A DNA stretch of 64,000 nt from Symbiodinium natans (Eukaryota > Sar > Dinophyceae > Suessiales > Symbiodiniaceae), in contig CAJNDS010002103.1 of assembly GCA_905221605.1 (NCBI GenBank), positions 457,306 through 521,305 on the forward strand, written 5' to 3'. Position numbers and translations under genes: made by a program. Numbering within the stretch: position 1 is the first letter of the stretch; every line of letters starts with the position of its first letter. The notes below the pieces were generated by a model. That model was given only the letters and a program-made list of their open reading frames with translations. It was not told where the DNA came from and ran no database searches. Below, piece after piece: positions 33,153-41,495 of the stretch.

Positions 33153-36100
33153 TGTGAAAAGAATGGCGAGGTTTAGGGTTTAGGGTTCGGAGTTCAGGGT
33201 TTAGGGTTTGGGGTTTTAGGGTTTAGGGCCTCAGACTCAACGCAAAACCCCATCTTAGGACACAAAGACCTACTCTGTTCTCTGTTTCAGATTGATAAAT
33301 AGGCTTTTTTGCCCAATTACTGGGGGGCCCCCATTCTGCCTATATCGACAGAAGAAGGCAGCTGCAAAACACATGTCAAGCTTCCTTCCACAAGTCATCG
33401 AAGAACTTCCAGCACGTGTCAGGGCCGGTAATCGATGTGCCATTGCACCCCAAAGGGAGTGGAGGCTGATTGTGGGATCGGGAACAGATGTTGTGCTCTG
33501 CATCCACGTCTGGGTTGGCATAAGTATCCACCTTGTTCGTGTCCACGAAGAAGAACTCTGCCTTTAGCGGGCCTAGCTTTGATGGAGTTTCAACGTTCAG
33601 CCTTCCGAGCATATATGTCCTCAGAGCCCCCTACGAATCAGGAAGGGTTTGCCGCATCGTCAAACACACGTCCTAAAACCTGAAGACACTACAACCCCTC
33701 TAAACCCTAGACCCTTTAAACCCCTATAAACAGTATAAGAACCCTGTAAGAACCCTAGAAGAACCCTACATGAACCCTAGATTAAGTTTTATCGACTCCC
33801 CAAAGACCCTGAGCCCTCCAAACCCAATATGAACCCTATCAGAAAGGGTTTCGGGTTTCGGGTTTAGGGTTTAGGGTTAGGACTCAAAAAAAGCCCCGAA
33901 ATCCGAGGCGCCGAGAAGTTGCGGAACTGCGCCCTCCGCTTCCAGAACAGCGCCGGGGTGAGCCAGCGACTCTGGGGAGTGCTCCAGGTGTAGAAGATGT
34001 TCCTGGGTCTGGGAGGTTTAGGGTTGGGGAGGTTTGGGGTTTGGGAGGCTTAGGGTTTAGGAGGTTTAGGGGGTTTACGGGGTTTAGGGGGTTGGGGTTT
34101 AGGAGGTTTAGGGTGTAGGAGGTTTGGGGTTTCGGGGGTGTAGGGTTTAGGAGTTTTAGGGTCTAGGGTGTAGGAGGTTCAGGGTCTAGGGTTGAGGGTT
34201 TAGGGGGTTTAGGGGGTTTTAGGGCGTAGGGGGTGTAGGGTTTAGGGGGACTGGGGTTTAGGGGGTTCAGGGGTTCGGGTTGGGTTTAGGGTACGGGGGG
34301 CAACCGAAGGGGAAAGACAGAACCAAAAACCCCGAACAGCAGCCCTACAATGTCTCCCTGGACCAACCAAACCAACCCAAACCAAGGGCACTTTCTTTTT
34401 TGAACACCAGACCGCTTTGGTCATGGCTTGAGCCAAAATATCATGGGGCATTGCCCTTCCAACCTGACTACTCCAAACTCTTTGCACCATCTCCGCATAG
34501 GGTTTAGGGTTTAGTGGCTCTAGGGTTTAGGGGTTTACAGTTTAGGGTTCAGGGCTTAAGGCGGCAGGGTGATAAAGGAGCCTGCTTCATCGGGATGGGT
34601 AATTGAAATACGTTAACTGTATGGCACTGTATGGATAGAAGGGCTAGACTGTTGGAAATGAGCTTGAGGCTCCTGTATGTATAGGAAAAATGATAGTTCC
34701 TTCTTGGTGAATTCGGGAACCTCTTTGGGTCCCAAGTATGTATATTAGGACCTTCGGGCCAGATACTCTAAACTGAAGCGTCATGTTCGCAACTATGAAT
34801 TCTTTGAGGAACCTGGCCTAAAATGCCGGACCCATTGCTGGACCAATCCAAACCCTAAACCCTAAACCCTAGACCCTTTTCATGGATTGTCTCCTAGCTA
34901 CAGAGGCCTTATTCGCCCCAAGGTTCTGATCCCAGTGAACGTTGTAATGATAACCTCCATAGTCGTGGTTGCCAAGAACTCCCCACCACTCCACGCCATC
35001 AAGACCAGGGCCCTCTACCAGGGTCGGTCTTGCATGAGGCTTTGGGGTTTGGGGTTTGGGGTTTGGTGTTTGGGGTTTGGGGTTGGAATCGGACCGAAGT
35101 CTGTTACGTCGAAGGTGATACAGGAGTGGTTTGGGGTTTGGGGTTTGGGGTTTGGGGTTTAGGGTTTAGGGTTTTCGGTTTAAGGGTTCTAGGGTTTCAT
35201 TGGGCTTCGGGATGTTGGTGGCAGGGTTCAGACTTGTCTCCTACTGTATTCCTGGGACCCCTTTTTACTGGATCCCTACAGGTTACTTGGATACAGAAAT
35301 CGGAGCTTTCTCAACCACTGAGCTGAAACAAGGCCCAAAGTTCCTCTTGGTTTTGTTGCGGTTCTCATCCAAGAAGGCTTACATTCGTAGGCATCTACTC
35401 TGGGGGTCGAGGGTTCCTGTGTCGGTGTAGGGTGTTTAGGCTCTACAAAAGCTGGTCGCACGCAGAAGCTGCATCGAGCTCTATGAACTCCCTCGCTGCT
35501 ACCCTGCACAAACCCTGGCACCGGAGATACTAAACCGAAACCCTAAACCCCAAACCCTAAACCCTAAACCCCGAGATACGGTCAGCCTTGTAGACGTTCT
35601 CAAATATGTTGGTGAAGATGATCTGGCCGGCCTAATCGGTTCTACAACCCCTGAAGAATCATCGTCGCAGACTGCAAGCCCCCCTATGTTCGCCACCCTA
35701 AGCAATGTAATGGGATTAAACCCTAAACCCTAAACCCTAAACCCTAGACGCTGTATAAGGAGGAACATCCCAAGCAATGTAAACCGTATCCCTACGCCCG
35801 AAACTCTGGGAACGTAGTCCATGAGTGCAGCGCTGATAAAGCCCACCCCTACACCGCCAACCTTTGAGCAGTACCGCCAGCAGTGTAGGAAGTAGGGTAC
35901 AGGGTTTACCTAGGTTGACCCCCCCCCCCCCCCCCCCCATTATACAAACGGCGCATATCCACTGCGGAACAAGACATTTCTTCCGTAGACTCTATATATA
36001 GGTAGCATTTGGGAATTCCGCAAAATAGGGTTCCCCCCCGCTCCCCCAAAAAACAAAAAACACACAAAAAAGGCCACAAAACAGTCCCAATTTAGGTTTA

Positions 36101-37567
36101 GGGTTTAGGGTCCAGGGTTTAGGGTCTAGGGTTTCGGGTTTAAAGTTTAGGGTTCAGGGTTTAGGGTTTAGGGTTTCGGGTTTAGGTTTGCTAATGGGTT
36201 TCGAGTGCCAAGGCACGGAATCTGTCTTGTCAGTCTCGGCATTGCAGGTTCCCGGACTGCTAATTCCACCGGGATAGAAGTTGTCACCTGCGCAGCTGCC
36301 CCAAGGGTTTAGGGTTTTAGGGTTTAGGGTTTAAAGGTCAAACAGGGAGCTCCCATTTTGGGCTGGAACATCAATCAGCACAAGCCAGCAAAAAACACAC
36401 ACAAAAAAAAAGGCACTGCAGCTAGAAATCGGCTTTTGTAATGCGATTCCTGAGCAGCAAGCGTAGCGAGCACAACCAGTTGAAACGCATAAACTAGAAG
36501 CCTGAGAAAACTGAACGGGTATCGAGGCAGGCGATGTCTTCTCGAGTTGTTGAGAGGACTCTCAGCACAGCCCCAGACCTTGACTGAGAGTCATGGATGG
36601 CGAGCTGGAGCCTCTCCTGATCCCAGCAACCCTAAACCCTAAACCCTAAACCCTGACCCCCAAGCCCTAAACCCTAAAAGCTACCCTCTAAATTCAGAAC
36701 AGTCGCCCACGTTCACCACAAACTTGGGCTTCTTCTCTGCCGCCACGGTGGCCATGATGCCCGCCACGTAGCTCTGAGCGTGGGTGTCCTTGGATACTGC
36801 TAGCGGCTTGCCGTCAGACACGGCTGCTACTCATGGGGTAGGGGGGGGGGGGGGGGGGGCGTTGGGGGGGGGGGGGGGGGGTAAGAACGTCATTCATATT
36901 GCGCCCATGCCCAGAACACTGGTATTTACAGTGTTTTCGCCTCTTTGTACCTGCCTCCAATTGACCACGACTTTTGCGCAAATGAAAGGTTCTCAGCTCT
37001 GCTACATGATAGGATGTCTTGGGCTCCAAGCAGGAAAACACCGTGAATAACAGTGCTTTTTGTTTGCGCGTACACATAAGCTGCTGAGAATGTACTCCTA
37101 TATGCCCGAAGGCAAACGTGGCGCCCAGCGGCAGCAGAAAGTGTTCCAAATCAAGCAAAAGCCCATAGCGGCAGCGCAACGCCCAAATTTCGTGGCCCAA
37201 AATTCACCATCTGCACATGCCTCCCGTACCACAAAAAACCATATTAAAGCAGTGCGCGACGGCAAAGGTAGCGGCCTGTGCGCACTGTTATTATCAGCAT
37301 TGGCATGACTATTCTTCTTGTGAAGCTCATGTTTTAAGTTTTGCATGTGGAAATGATTAGCCTTGCTGCCTTGCTGAATGCAAAGGGTTGCTCTAGGTGC
37401 AAGTTGAAGACGTAAACTCACGACGAACAGAACACATAACGCAGCGAAGAGAATCGATGGGATCGACAATCTGCGGCCGGTTCTTGAAGGTCACTGGCTC
37501 TGAGCCGCTCAGGATGCCACCCCAATCGCCTGCAGCTTCGAATTGATGGCTGGGTGCTCGCATGCGC

Positions 37568-37621
<54 letters not shown>

Positions 37622-40381
37622 GTGCGTGTGTGCGTGTGTGCGTGTGTGCGTGTGTGCGTGGGGGTGTGTGTGTGTGTGTGTGTGAGTGTGTGTGTGTGTG
37701 TGTTTCTGAATTAGGGTCCCCTTTTGTGGCAATTCTTGTAGCATGATGCTTTTCTAGGAGAGGTAGTCCTTGACAACGTGTTCCTGGTTTCAACAAGATA
37801 TATAAATATGTAGATAGATATCCTTTATAGTTAGTTTAGGATACCAAACGGTTCCCCCGCTGAGAGCCTTTTTTTGACAAACAACTCTCCGAGTTTGGGG
37901 GAAGGATCATGAAACTTCATAAGTAGGGTTATAAGTGCCCTAAGTAGGGTTATAAGTAACTATAGTTGCCCTAATTCTAACCCAACTTACTAAGTCCCTA
38001 ACCCTAAACCCTAAACCATAAACCCTAAACCTTAAACCCTAAACCCAACTTACTAAGTCCCCTGATCCTTTAAGTGGGGGAGTTGGGGCCTCACAAACCT
38101 TATAAACTTGGACAGTGCAAGCCTGGCTGGCTTTCGAATTTCCGAAGCTTTTTCAGGCCGCACTGTAGGGCTTAGTGTTTAGGGTTTCGGGTTTAGGATT
38201 TGGGGTTTAGGGTTTAGGGTTTAGGATTTAGGGTTTAGGGCTTAGGGTTTAGGGTTTCGGGTTTAGGGTTTAGGGATTGAAACTGGACTCGTTAGTGTAT
38301 CGGGGACAAGTGGAAGTCGACGAGCTTGCTTGGAGGTTCCTAGGTAGATTCGAAGGATATGAGTAGCCCAACTAGGGTTCGAAGTATAGCTACTATAATT
38401 AACGACAGCCCTACTTCTAACTACCCTAAACCCTAAACCCTAAGCCCTTAAACCCTAAACCCTGTTTGCCCTAGGGGCCTCTAGGGTTCAGGGATGACTT
38501 ACCACAGCACCGAGATGCCGATGATGAAGAAGCGTTGCTCCTCTGTCCCATTGAAGCACGCAACAGGCCACTCGTGGCCATTGTAGTCCTTTGAGACCAC
38601 CCGAAACCCTAAAACCTAAACCCTAAACGCTAACCCTAAACCCTAAACCCTAAACCCTAAATCCTAAACCTTAACTCCTAAGGGTAGTTGTATGGGCCCA
38701 TGATATGGTCCCTTGCCTCCTTGAAAGGGCTCGGAAGTATGTGCCCTTGGGCTGTATAGGGTATACAAGGGGTATATAAGGGGACCGTGGAACTACCCTA
38801 AGACAAACACTGAACCCTAAAAGGGTTTGTGGTGCATATACCTTAACATGGGTTGCAGTAGTATACAGGGTATGGGACCTTCATCTTGGCAGCCCAGTAA
38901 CCATCTTTTCATAAGGGCACCCTTTTTGGGGTTGGTTACTTGCGAAGGGAGCCATGAACCATAAAAAATGGAAAGGGCACCGCTGGGCTACCAAGTCATT
39001 TTGGGGCTCAAAACCCTAAACCCTAAACCCCAAAAGCCCCAAGACCTAAACCCTAAACCCTCACAATTTTCCCCAAGGGTCCAAGGCGTTCTTGGGCATC
39101 AAGGGCTTGAAAACGCTGCTGGAATCCGGGCACTGAATCGCACAGCTGCCATGGCTGAGGTGCAGGGAGCTGTCGTTGAAGGTGCTGTTGGCTTTCCTGC
39201 TGGCCCTAAACCCTAAACCCTAAACACGAAACCCTAAACCTTAAACCCTAAAACCTAACCCCTTAACCCCTAAACCCAAAACCCTAATTAAACCCTAAAC
39301 CCTAAACCCTAGGCCCCGAAACCCTGAACGCCCTAATTAAGCCCCCTTCCCCCAAACCCTTAACTCAGGGCTTGCGCGCAGTCTGGTGTGAGGCTGGGAG
39401 GCCGGTGGCAAAAAAACTTAACCCCAACTGTTCCTAAAGCACACAAAAGTAACAAATACATGCAATATAGTAACTAATGGGTAAATACATGTAATTACTA
39501 ATATACATATAGTATACATCAACATAAACATTAAAAAAACACACGGATAGCTAGAAACAGACAAACATGTAGAATGGCAAACGCTCTCCTGATGACAAAG
39601 TAAGACTCCTTTACTTTATAAGGGAACCTAGAACCAAAACAAGTGCAACAAAATACCACTCAAGGACCCAAAACCCTAAACCCTCTACCACTGCTACTCG
39701 GTACCAAGACTCAGGTAGGCATAGGGCGCTCTGCAGGCCACGCAGCCCACGGCGCTGTTGCACTTTCCCGCGGCGCCAATGCCTTGGGCAGCTGCGCGGT
39801 TAAAAGCTTGGGGTTTAAGATTGGGGCTTAGGGCTTAGGGCTTAGGGTTTAGGATTTAGGGTTCCCTATAAACCCTGAACCCCTAGTTCCTCACGCCCAG
39901 CCGCACATGCACTTCGCGCATTGCCCCCGCTTCATGTCCTCACCGCAGGCCGTTTCCATGACAGCAGGCCTGCAGTGTGCTCCCCCAAAAGAGAAACCAA
40001 GAGGTTTAGGGTTTAGGGTTTAGGGTCTAGGGTCTAGGGTTTAGGGCTAACCAAAAGCACCACTTGTATAGCGTGAGGGGGAATCTCATGGGCTTGGGTT
40101 TGTGGCTTGTGGCTTAGGTCTTTTGGGGCTTAAGGGAGCCTCACCCCTAAGAAAGGAAAAATGAGGGCTAACCCTAAACCTTAAACCCTAAACCTAAACC
40201 CTAAACCCTAAACCCTGACTGAACCCTGCACCCTGAACCCTGAACCCTGAACCCTATTTCCTAAACCCTCAACTGGCCCGAAAGGGCATCCTAGCGGCTT
40301 CTCGTTGTGGTTGTTGTCTGCACAGCCATGGAGGCTGAAGACCAGGGCCACCAAGCCGCCAAGCAAACATGGAGCCGGAAC
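31360..40381 (-). CDS. Purple acid phosphatase-like secreted metallophosphatase, multi-exon
   Basis: The exons jointly encode a calcineurin-like metallophosphoesterase of the purple/tartrate-resistant acid phosphatase type. Such enzymes hydrolyse phosphomonoesters at a two-metal centre, usually outside the cell or in vacuoles. The five ligand motifs occur in order: GDWGG, GDNFYPGG, GNHDYGG, VTHYPPNF and SGHTHLQ. The other family landmarks (FFFVDTN, SRWLTPALFW, YGVDFYISG, GYGFMDVVI) are also in place, so no key residue is missing. From 36788 to the TAG at 31360 every exon joins in phase. Upstream Cys-rich exons to 40381 probably form the N-terminal region but are less sure. Splice donors are a mix of GT, GC and GA. 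Stop codon TAG; start codon not identified. Confidence 0.88.
31687..31772 (-). CDS. Phosphatase exon (GFMDV segment)
   Basis: Acceptor ctatAG|GC at the end of the family 2 element. It reads FMDVVIRHDAMYVTRYSHG then ILAPRTVDS, the penultimate strand region of the family, and ends at a GTTGGG donor. 86 b, phase exact. Confidence 0.88.
31773..31899 (-). mobile_element. Family 2 inverted-repeat element acting as an intron in the phosphatase
   Basis: The 127-b element has ends ctataggatgctcag and ctgggcatcttag and is flanked by the 4-b direct repeat aagc (31769-31772 and 31900-31903). Removing it plus one repeat restores GGA TAC GGC TTT ATG, that is GYGFM, the conserved family sequence. The duplicated bases supply the GC donor and complete the AG acceptor. 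It therefore inserted into an exon and is spliced out. Confidence 0.85.
31904..32057 (-). CDS. Phosphatase exon with GHTH metal motif
   Basis: Acceptor tgccAG|GCC; reads KYGVDFYISGHTHLQN, then TPFVISGGGGGITSE, with the two His ligands. It ends TAC G|GCTTCT, a GC donor. 154 b, phase exact. Confidence 0.9.
32580..32646 (-). CDS. Phosphatase exon with THYPP motif
   Basis: Acceptor acccAG|G; reads IIVTHYPPNFEPCRSEVWE then SYL; donor CTG|GCCTCT (GC). The His of THYP is a metal ligand in the family. Confidence 0.9.
33046..33101 (-). CDS. Phosphatase exon (WLAQQL helix)
   Basis: Acceptor gccAG|GAG; reads EQKDWLAQQLDISTADWQ; GC donor GAA|GCAGGG. It matches the helix before the THYP strand in the family. 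Confidence 0.85.
33382..33561 (-). CDS. Phosphatase exon (FFFVDTN)
   Basis: Exactly 60 codons after taaAG|GCA; reads AEFFFVDTNKVDTYANPDVD and ends CWKFFDDLWKE; GC donor GAA|GCTTGA. It holds an insertion with several Cys between the VDTN strand and the helix. Confidence 0.9.
33912..34002 (-). CDS. Phosphatase exon (IFYTW...SRW)
   Basis: Acceptor cccAG|G; reads NIFYTWSTPQSRWLTPALFW then KRRAQFRNFS; GC donor TCG|GCGCCT. The aromatic YTW and RW landmarks fit the family after GNHD. Confidence 0.85.
34427..34439 (-). other. Possible relict spliced-leader end
   Basis: Minus strand reads ATTTTGGCTCAAG, the last 13 bases of the dinoflagellate spliced leader as I know it. It lies in a phosphatase intron. 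Confidence 0.4.
34927..35028 (-). CDS. Phosphatase exon with GNHD motif, GA donor
   Basis: Acceptor tgcaAG|A; reads DGVEWWGVLGNHDYGGYHYN then VHWD. The only join that keeps frame and family order is CA|GAACCT...ccAG|GAACATC, a GA-AG intron. Confidence 0.88.
35570..35631 (-). CDS. Phosphatase exon (FENVYKADRIS)
   Basis: Acceptor gattAG|GCC; reads AGQIIFTNIFENVYKADRIS; donor GTTTAGGG at the array edge. Confidence 0.82.
36217..36295 (-). CDS. Phosphatase exon with GDNFY motif
   Basis: Acceptor ggggcAG|C; reads CAGDNFYPGGISSPGTCNAE; donor GTGCCT. The Asp and Tyr are metal ligands in the family. Confidence 0.88.
36685..36788 (-). CDS. Phosphatase exon (FVVNVGD)
   Basis: Acceptor tccaAG|GAC; reads THAQSYVAGIMATVAAEKK then PKFVVNVGDCSEFR; donor GTAGCT. 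Compared with the family, a few residues (CSEFRGCA) sit between VNVGD and GDNFY. Confidence 0.85.
37456..37529 (-). CDS. Phosphatase exon with GDWGG motif (3' edge uncertain)
   Basis: Acceptor gctgcAG|GC; reads DWGGILSGSEPVTFKNRPQ then IVDPI. Three donors are possible: GA here, GT earlier at ATT|GTCGAT, and consensus GTGAGT at 37421, which does not keep phase with the next exon. Confidence 0.75.
37569..37703. repeat. GT microsatellite
   Basis: (GT)n with GC variants; directly 5' of the GDWGG exon on the minus strand. Confidence 0.95.
37910..38066. mobile_element. Inverted-repeat element split by a CCCTAAA array
   Basis: aacccaacttactaagtccc occurs on both sides (37979-37998, 38042-38061) of a short CCCTAAA array within the element. 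Confidence 0.7.
38284..38324 (-). CDS. Candidate N-terminal phosphatase exon
   Basis: Reads SSTSTCPRYTNES between caAG and a GTTTCA donor; its phase fits both neighbours. Confidence 0.4.
38503..38588 (-). CDS. Candidate N-terminal phosphatase exon, consensus donor
   Basis: Acceptor tcaaAG|GAC and consensus donor TG|GTAAGTC. It reads DYNGHEWPVACFNGTEEQRF then FIIGISVL. It could be an extracellular domain ahead of the catalytic part. Confidence 0.65.
38885..38995. mobile_element. Family 2 element, TCAT duplication
   Basis: Ends cttggcagcccag and ctgggctaccaag, flanked by tcat (38881-38884, 38996-38999). Confidence 0.85.
39077..39203 (-). CDS. Candidate Cys-containing exon
   Basis: After gcAG|G reads KANSTFNDSSLHLSHGSCAI then QCPDSS. 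The 3' edge is open; a GTTTTC donor near 39117 is possible. Confidence 0.4.
39705..39791 (-). CDS. Candidate Cys-containing exon
   Basis: Reads GIGAAGKCNSAVGCVACRAP then YAYLSL; donor GTACCG. The acceptor choice (gcAG or caAG) decides phase. Confidence 0.4.
39895..39973 (-). CDS. Candidate Cys-rich exon
   Basis: Reads METACGEDMKRGQCAKCMCG and ends at consensus donor GTGAGG. TTTAGGG lies on the right. Confidence 0.45.
40267..40381 (-). CDS. Candidate exon with hydrophobic signal-like segment
   Basis: Acceptor gtttcAG|G and donor GTTTAGGG. It reads PAPCLLGGLVALVFSLHGC then ADNNHNEKPLGC. The hydrophobic stretch followed by Cys resembles the start exon of the next gene downstream (MWRKVLPVFGAALVLHGC), so it may be the signal peptide of the phosphatase, but it has no ATG of its own in this frame. 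Confidence 0.5.
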
Positions 40382-40396
40382 CTGAAACACAGCCAG

Positions 40397-40512
40397 ATAG
40401 GGTTTAGGGTTTAGGGTTTAGGGTTTAGGGTTTAGGGTTTAGGGTTTAGGGTTTAGGGTTTAGGGTTTAGGGTTTAGGGTTTCGGGTTTCGGGTTTCGGG
40501 TTTCGGGTTTAG
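40397..40512. repeat. TTTAGGG array
   Basis: Twelve or more perfect units, then TTTCGGG variants. Confidence 0.95.
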
Positions 40513-40865
40513 GGGCTACGGTACCCTAGAATCCCTCAGGAGGCCCTTGACAGGGCACGTACCCCAAGTCCTTAAGATGAGATGGGCCCTGCAGAACTCA
40601 CGGTTTAGGACTTCACCAAACCTCTGGTCTGGTGAGCTGCTCATATTAGCATGACATAGGGTTTAGGGTTTAGGGTTTAGGGTTTGGGGTTTAGGGTTTT
40701 GGGGTTTAGGGATTAGGGATTAGGGTTTTCTAGTTGCAATGATAATGAAGGTAACATGACCTGGTGCTGAAAACTTGCGAGCCGGCTATGAAGGAGAAGT
40801 GCCTGGCGTGCCCGGAAACCTAAACCCTAAACCCTAAACCCTAAGCACTAAACCCTAAGCCCTAA

Positions 40866-40945
40866 GCAGGCCTGCATCTTCTTGGAGGCAGCACGGCGAC
40901 GCGTCGTGACTGCCACTAAAACAGCTGCGAAATTCGCGTGACTGA
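40866..40945 (-). CDS. Possible upstream exon
   Basis: Reads FAAVLVAVTTRRRAASKKMQ after ttcAG; GC donor possible. A short hydrophobic run is followed by basic residues. It fits the array polarity rule. Confidence 0.3.
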
Positions 40946-41299
40946 AGGGGCATCGGGTTCAGGGGTTAGGGTGTAGGGTTTAGAGTGTAGTGTTTAGGTG
41001 TAGGGTTTAGGGTTTCAAAAGCCTTGCACAGCATGCTCACCCGATGATAGCCACCCCCCAAAGTAGCTAGCTCGCAGGAAGGGGCGAAGTCTTAGTGAGG
41101 GCATGTCCGGTATCTTCAAGGGTTGTCGCCAGGTCTACTTAGGCAGGCTCCGAGGCTTTGCCTTAGCTTCTCGATCAACCCTAAACCCTAAACCCTAAAC
41201 CCTAAACCCTAAACCCTAAACCCTAAACCCTAATCCGAATCGAATGTGAAGCCGCAACTTGCCCTCGTTCACAACACCGTGTTGCTTTTCTTTGTGCAG

Positions 41300-41495
41300 T
41301 GGGGGTGTGCTTTTGCACTTGAAGGCCTTCCGCCAAGCGGTGCTGACACTCTGGGGTTCTTACGGTTTAGACCGTTGTGACCTCTCGGCGCGTCCACATG
41401 CGCCTGCAGCCTCGGGATCGGTGACTGTCTCTATCGCCCACGTCTCGTACACATTCGAAGTGCTCCTCCTGCCTGAGTCCCGTGCGCTTTGTGAG
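41300..41495 (+). CDS. Exon 1 candidate of the plus-strand gene
   Basis: A long pyrimidine tract gttgcttttctttgtgcAG precedes a frame reading LLHLKAFRQAVLTLWGSYG then SVTVSIAHVSYTFEVLLL. A GTCTGC donor after GAG is the best 3' edge. A minus-strand frame (KEKQHGVVNEGKLRLHIRF) is also open. Confidence 0.45.

Noticed and set aside
37418-37796. His/Thr repeat frames opposite the GT microsatellite
   Set aside because: Microsatellite artefact overlapping the true phosphatase exon region.
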